A stretch of DNA of 64,000 bases from contig NZ_ML119086.1 of the NCBI RefSeq assembly GCF_003789055.1, forward strand, positions 62,001 to 126,000, in the 5' to 3' direction. The translations under genes were made by a program, and so were the position numbers. Source of the DNA: Histidinibacterium lentulum (GTDB lineage Bacteria > Pseudomonadota > Alphaproteobacteria > Rhodobacterales > Rhodobacteraceae). This document shows positions 63,250 to 64,000 of this stretch, in pieces (positions within the stretch are counted from its first letter, which is position 1; every line of letters begins with the position of its first letter). The notes below the pieces were generated by a model. The model was given only the letters and a program-made list of their open reading frames with translations, had not been told where the DNA came from and did no database searches.

Positions 63250-63419
63250 CGGCTGACGCGGCAGCGCCCCTTGCGCGGCCCCGAGAAGCGATCTATGCCC
63301 CCGCTCTCTGCGGATGCCGGCTCGACAAACGGGCGCGGGCGGGCTATGGCGCCCCATTCTCCGCACCGAGATACATGACGACACAGGGCCATGACGCGCC
63401 CGGAACGAGAGGTTGAGAC

Positions 63420-63626
63420 ATGGCTGTTCCCCAGAACAAGGTCTCGAAGGCCCGCCGCAACTGGCGCCGCGCGCACGACTCGCTGACGGCCGACAATCCG
63501 AACGAGTGCTCCAACTGCGGCGAGCTGAAGCGCCCGCATCACGTTTGCCCCTCCTGCGGCCATTACAACGATCGCGCCGTCGTCGCGATGGCCGACGAGG
63601 TCGATCTGGACGACGACGCCGCGTAA
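63420..63626 (+). CDS. rpmF: 50S ribosomal protein L32
   Basis: 68 residues: [20 protein letters not shown], then a zinc-ribbon [20 protein letters not shown] with four Cys (C+ form), and an acidic tail. The conserved yceD-rpmF-plsX order supports it. Confidence 0.97.
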   Translation: MAVPQNKVSKARRNWRRAHDSLTADNPNECSNCGELKRPHHVCPSCGHYNDRAVVAMADEVDLDDDAA

Positions 63627-63642
63627 GCGGCGCCCGTCGGCC

Positions 63643-64000
63643 ATGACCCTCCCGGCCCCGACCGCCCCATCGCGCGACGCGGTAGAGCCTGCGGCGTCCC
63701 CGAAGGACGTGGTCATCTCCGTGGATGCCATGGGCGGCGACAGCGGGCCGGCCACCGTGGTGGCGGGCCTCGCGGAGTTTCTCGACAAGACGCCCGGCGC
63801 GCGGATCGTGCTGCATGGCCGCGCCTCGGAGCTTGCCCCCCTGATCGCCCGGAGGCGGATCGGCGACCGGGTGGAGCTGATGGACGCCGCCGACGTGGTG
63901 GCCATGTCCGACAAGCCCTCCCACGTCATGCGTCACGGCAAGGACACCTCCATGTGGTCCGCAATCGAGACGGTGCGCGAGGGCCGCGCGCAGGTCTGCG
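63643..64000 (+). CDS. plsX: Phosphate acyltransferase PlsX, N-terminal part (cut by window edge)
   Basis: 119 residues visible. After a 20-residue Ala/Pro-rich extension the family start VVISVDAMGGDSGPATVVAG is clear, followed by MSDKPSHVMRHGKDTSMWSA, which corresponds to the MxDxPxxAxRxKKxSSM motif. PlsX makes acyl-phosphate from acyl-ACP for phospholipid synthesis. ATG 63643 lies 17 bases after rpmF. Confidence 0.93.
   Translation, partial: MTLPAPTAPSRDAVEPAASPKDVVISVDAMGGDSGPATVVAGLAEFLDKTPGARIVLHGRASELAPLIARRRIGDRVELMDAADVVAMSDKPSHVMRHGKDTSMWSAIETVREGRAQVC

Overview
The window is GC-rich, with tightly packed genes that often overlap by four bases (ATGA or GTGA). It looks like chromosomal DNA of an alphaproteobacterium, most likely a Rhodobacterales (roseobacter/Rhodobacter-type) species. 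The reasons are the bamE / yceD-rpmF-plsX block, a GAAC-N7-GAAC LexA box in front of imuA, an olsB-type ornithine-lipid gene, HisN-type histidinol phosphatase, and intergenic hairpin repeats carrying a CCCGGGATATTT...GGCCAGA core. No tRNA, rRNA, CRISPR array, transposase or phage gene was seen.

Layout. 1-2.8 kb: the start of a Gfo/Idh oxidoreductase, a GntR/UTRA regulator, and a divergent SsuD-like flavin monooxygenase with its flavin reductase. 2.8-3.9 kb: two adjacent paralogous genes of unknown function. 4.2-11 kb: an eight-gene cation/proton antiporter operon of Mrp/Mnh type that has no full-length MrpA and has three ND2/4/5-like subunits. 11-18.6 kb (minus strand): three glycosyltransferases, an ABC exporter and an unusual multi-domain phosphotransferase, probably making and exporting a glycoconjugate. 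It diverges from a sensor kinase/response regulator pair, and the shared intergenic region carries a Pho-box-like triple direct repeat.

21.4-31.3 kb: a catabolic cluster resembling the rhizopine/inositol-derivative (moc) genes. It holds a MocE-like Rieske ferredoxin, a MocD-like desaturase/oxygenase, a MocA-type dehydrogenase fused to an aldo/keto reductase, a full carbohydrate ABC importer, an AraC regulator, and a short composite ORF that looks like the deletion scar of three lost genes. 31.3-34.7 kb: a tetR-MFS-small-ORF operon divergent from an alpha/beta hydrolase, with a palindromic operator between them. 34.8-42.7 kb: xylose catabolism and uptake (xylA, xylB, xylG, xylH, xylF, divergent ROK repressor xylR).

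42.9-46.1 kb: a secreted FG-GAP/UnbV protein convergent with a di-haem peroxidase. 46.2-52.7 kb: the SOS mutagenesis cassette imuA-imuB-dnaE2 under a LexA box; dnaE2 carries an in-frame hairpin repeat. 52.9-58.4 kb: an XRE regulator, HisN, an 8-oxoguanine-deaminase-like protein, two CAP-domain lipoproteins, a membrane protein and guanine deaminase. 58.5-64 kb: mgtE, 5-formyl-THF cyclo-ligase, olsB, msrB, bamE and yceD-rpmF-plsX (cut by the window edge).
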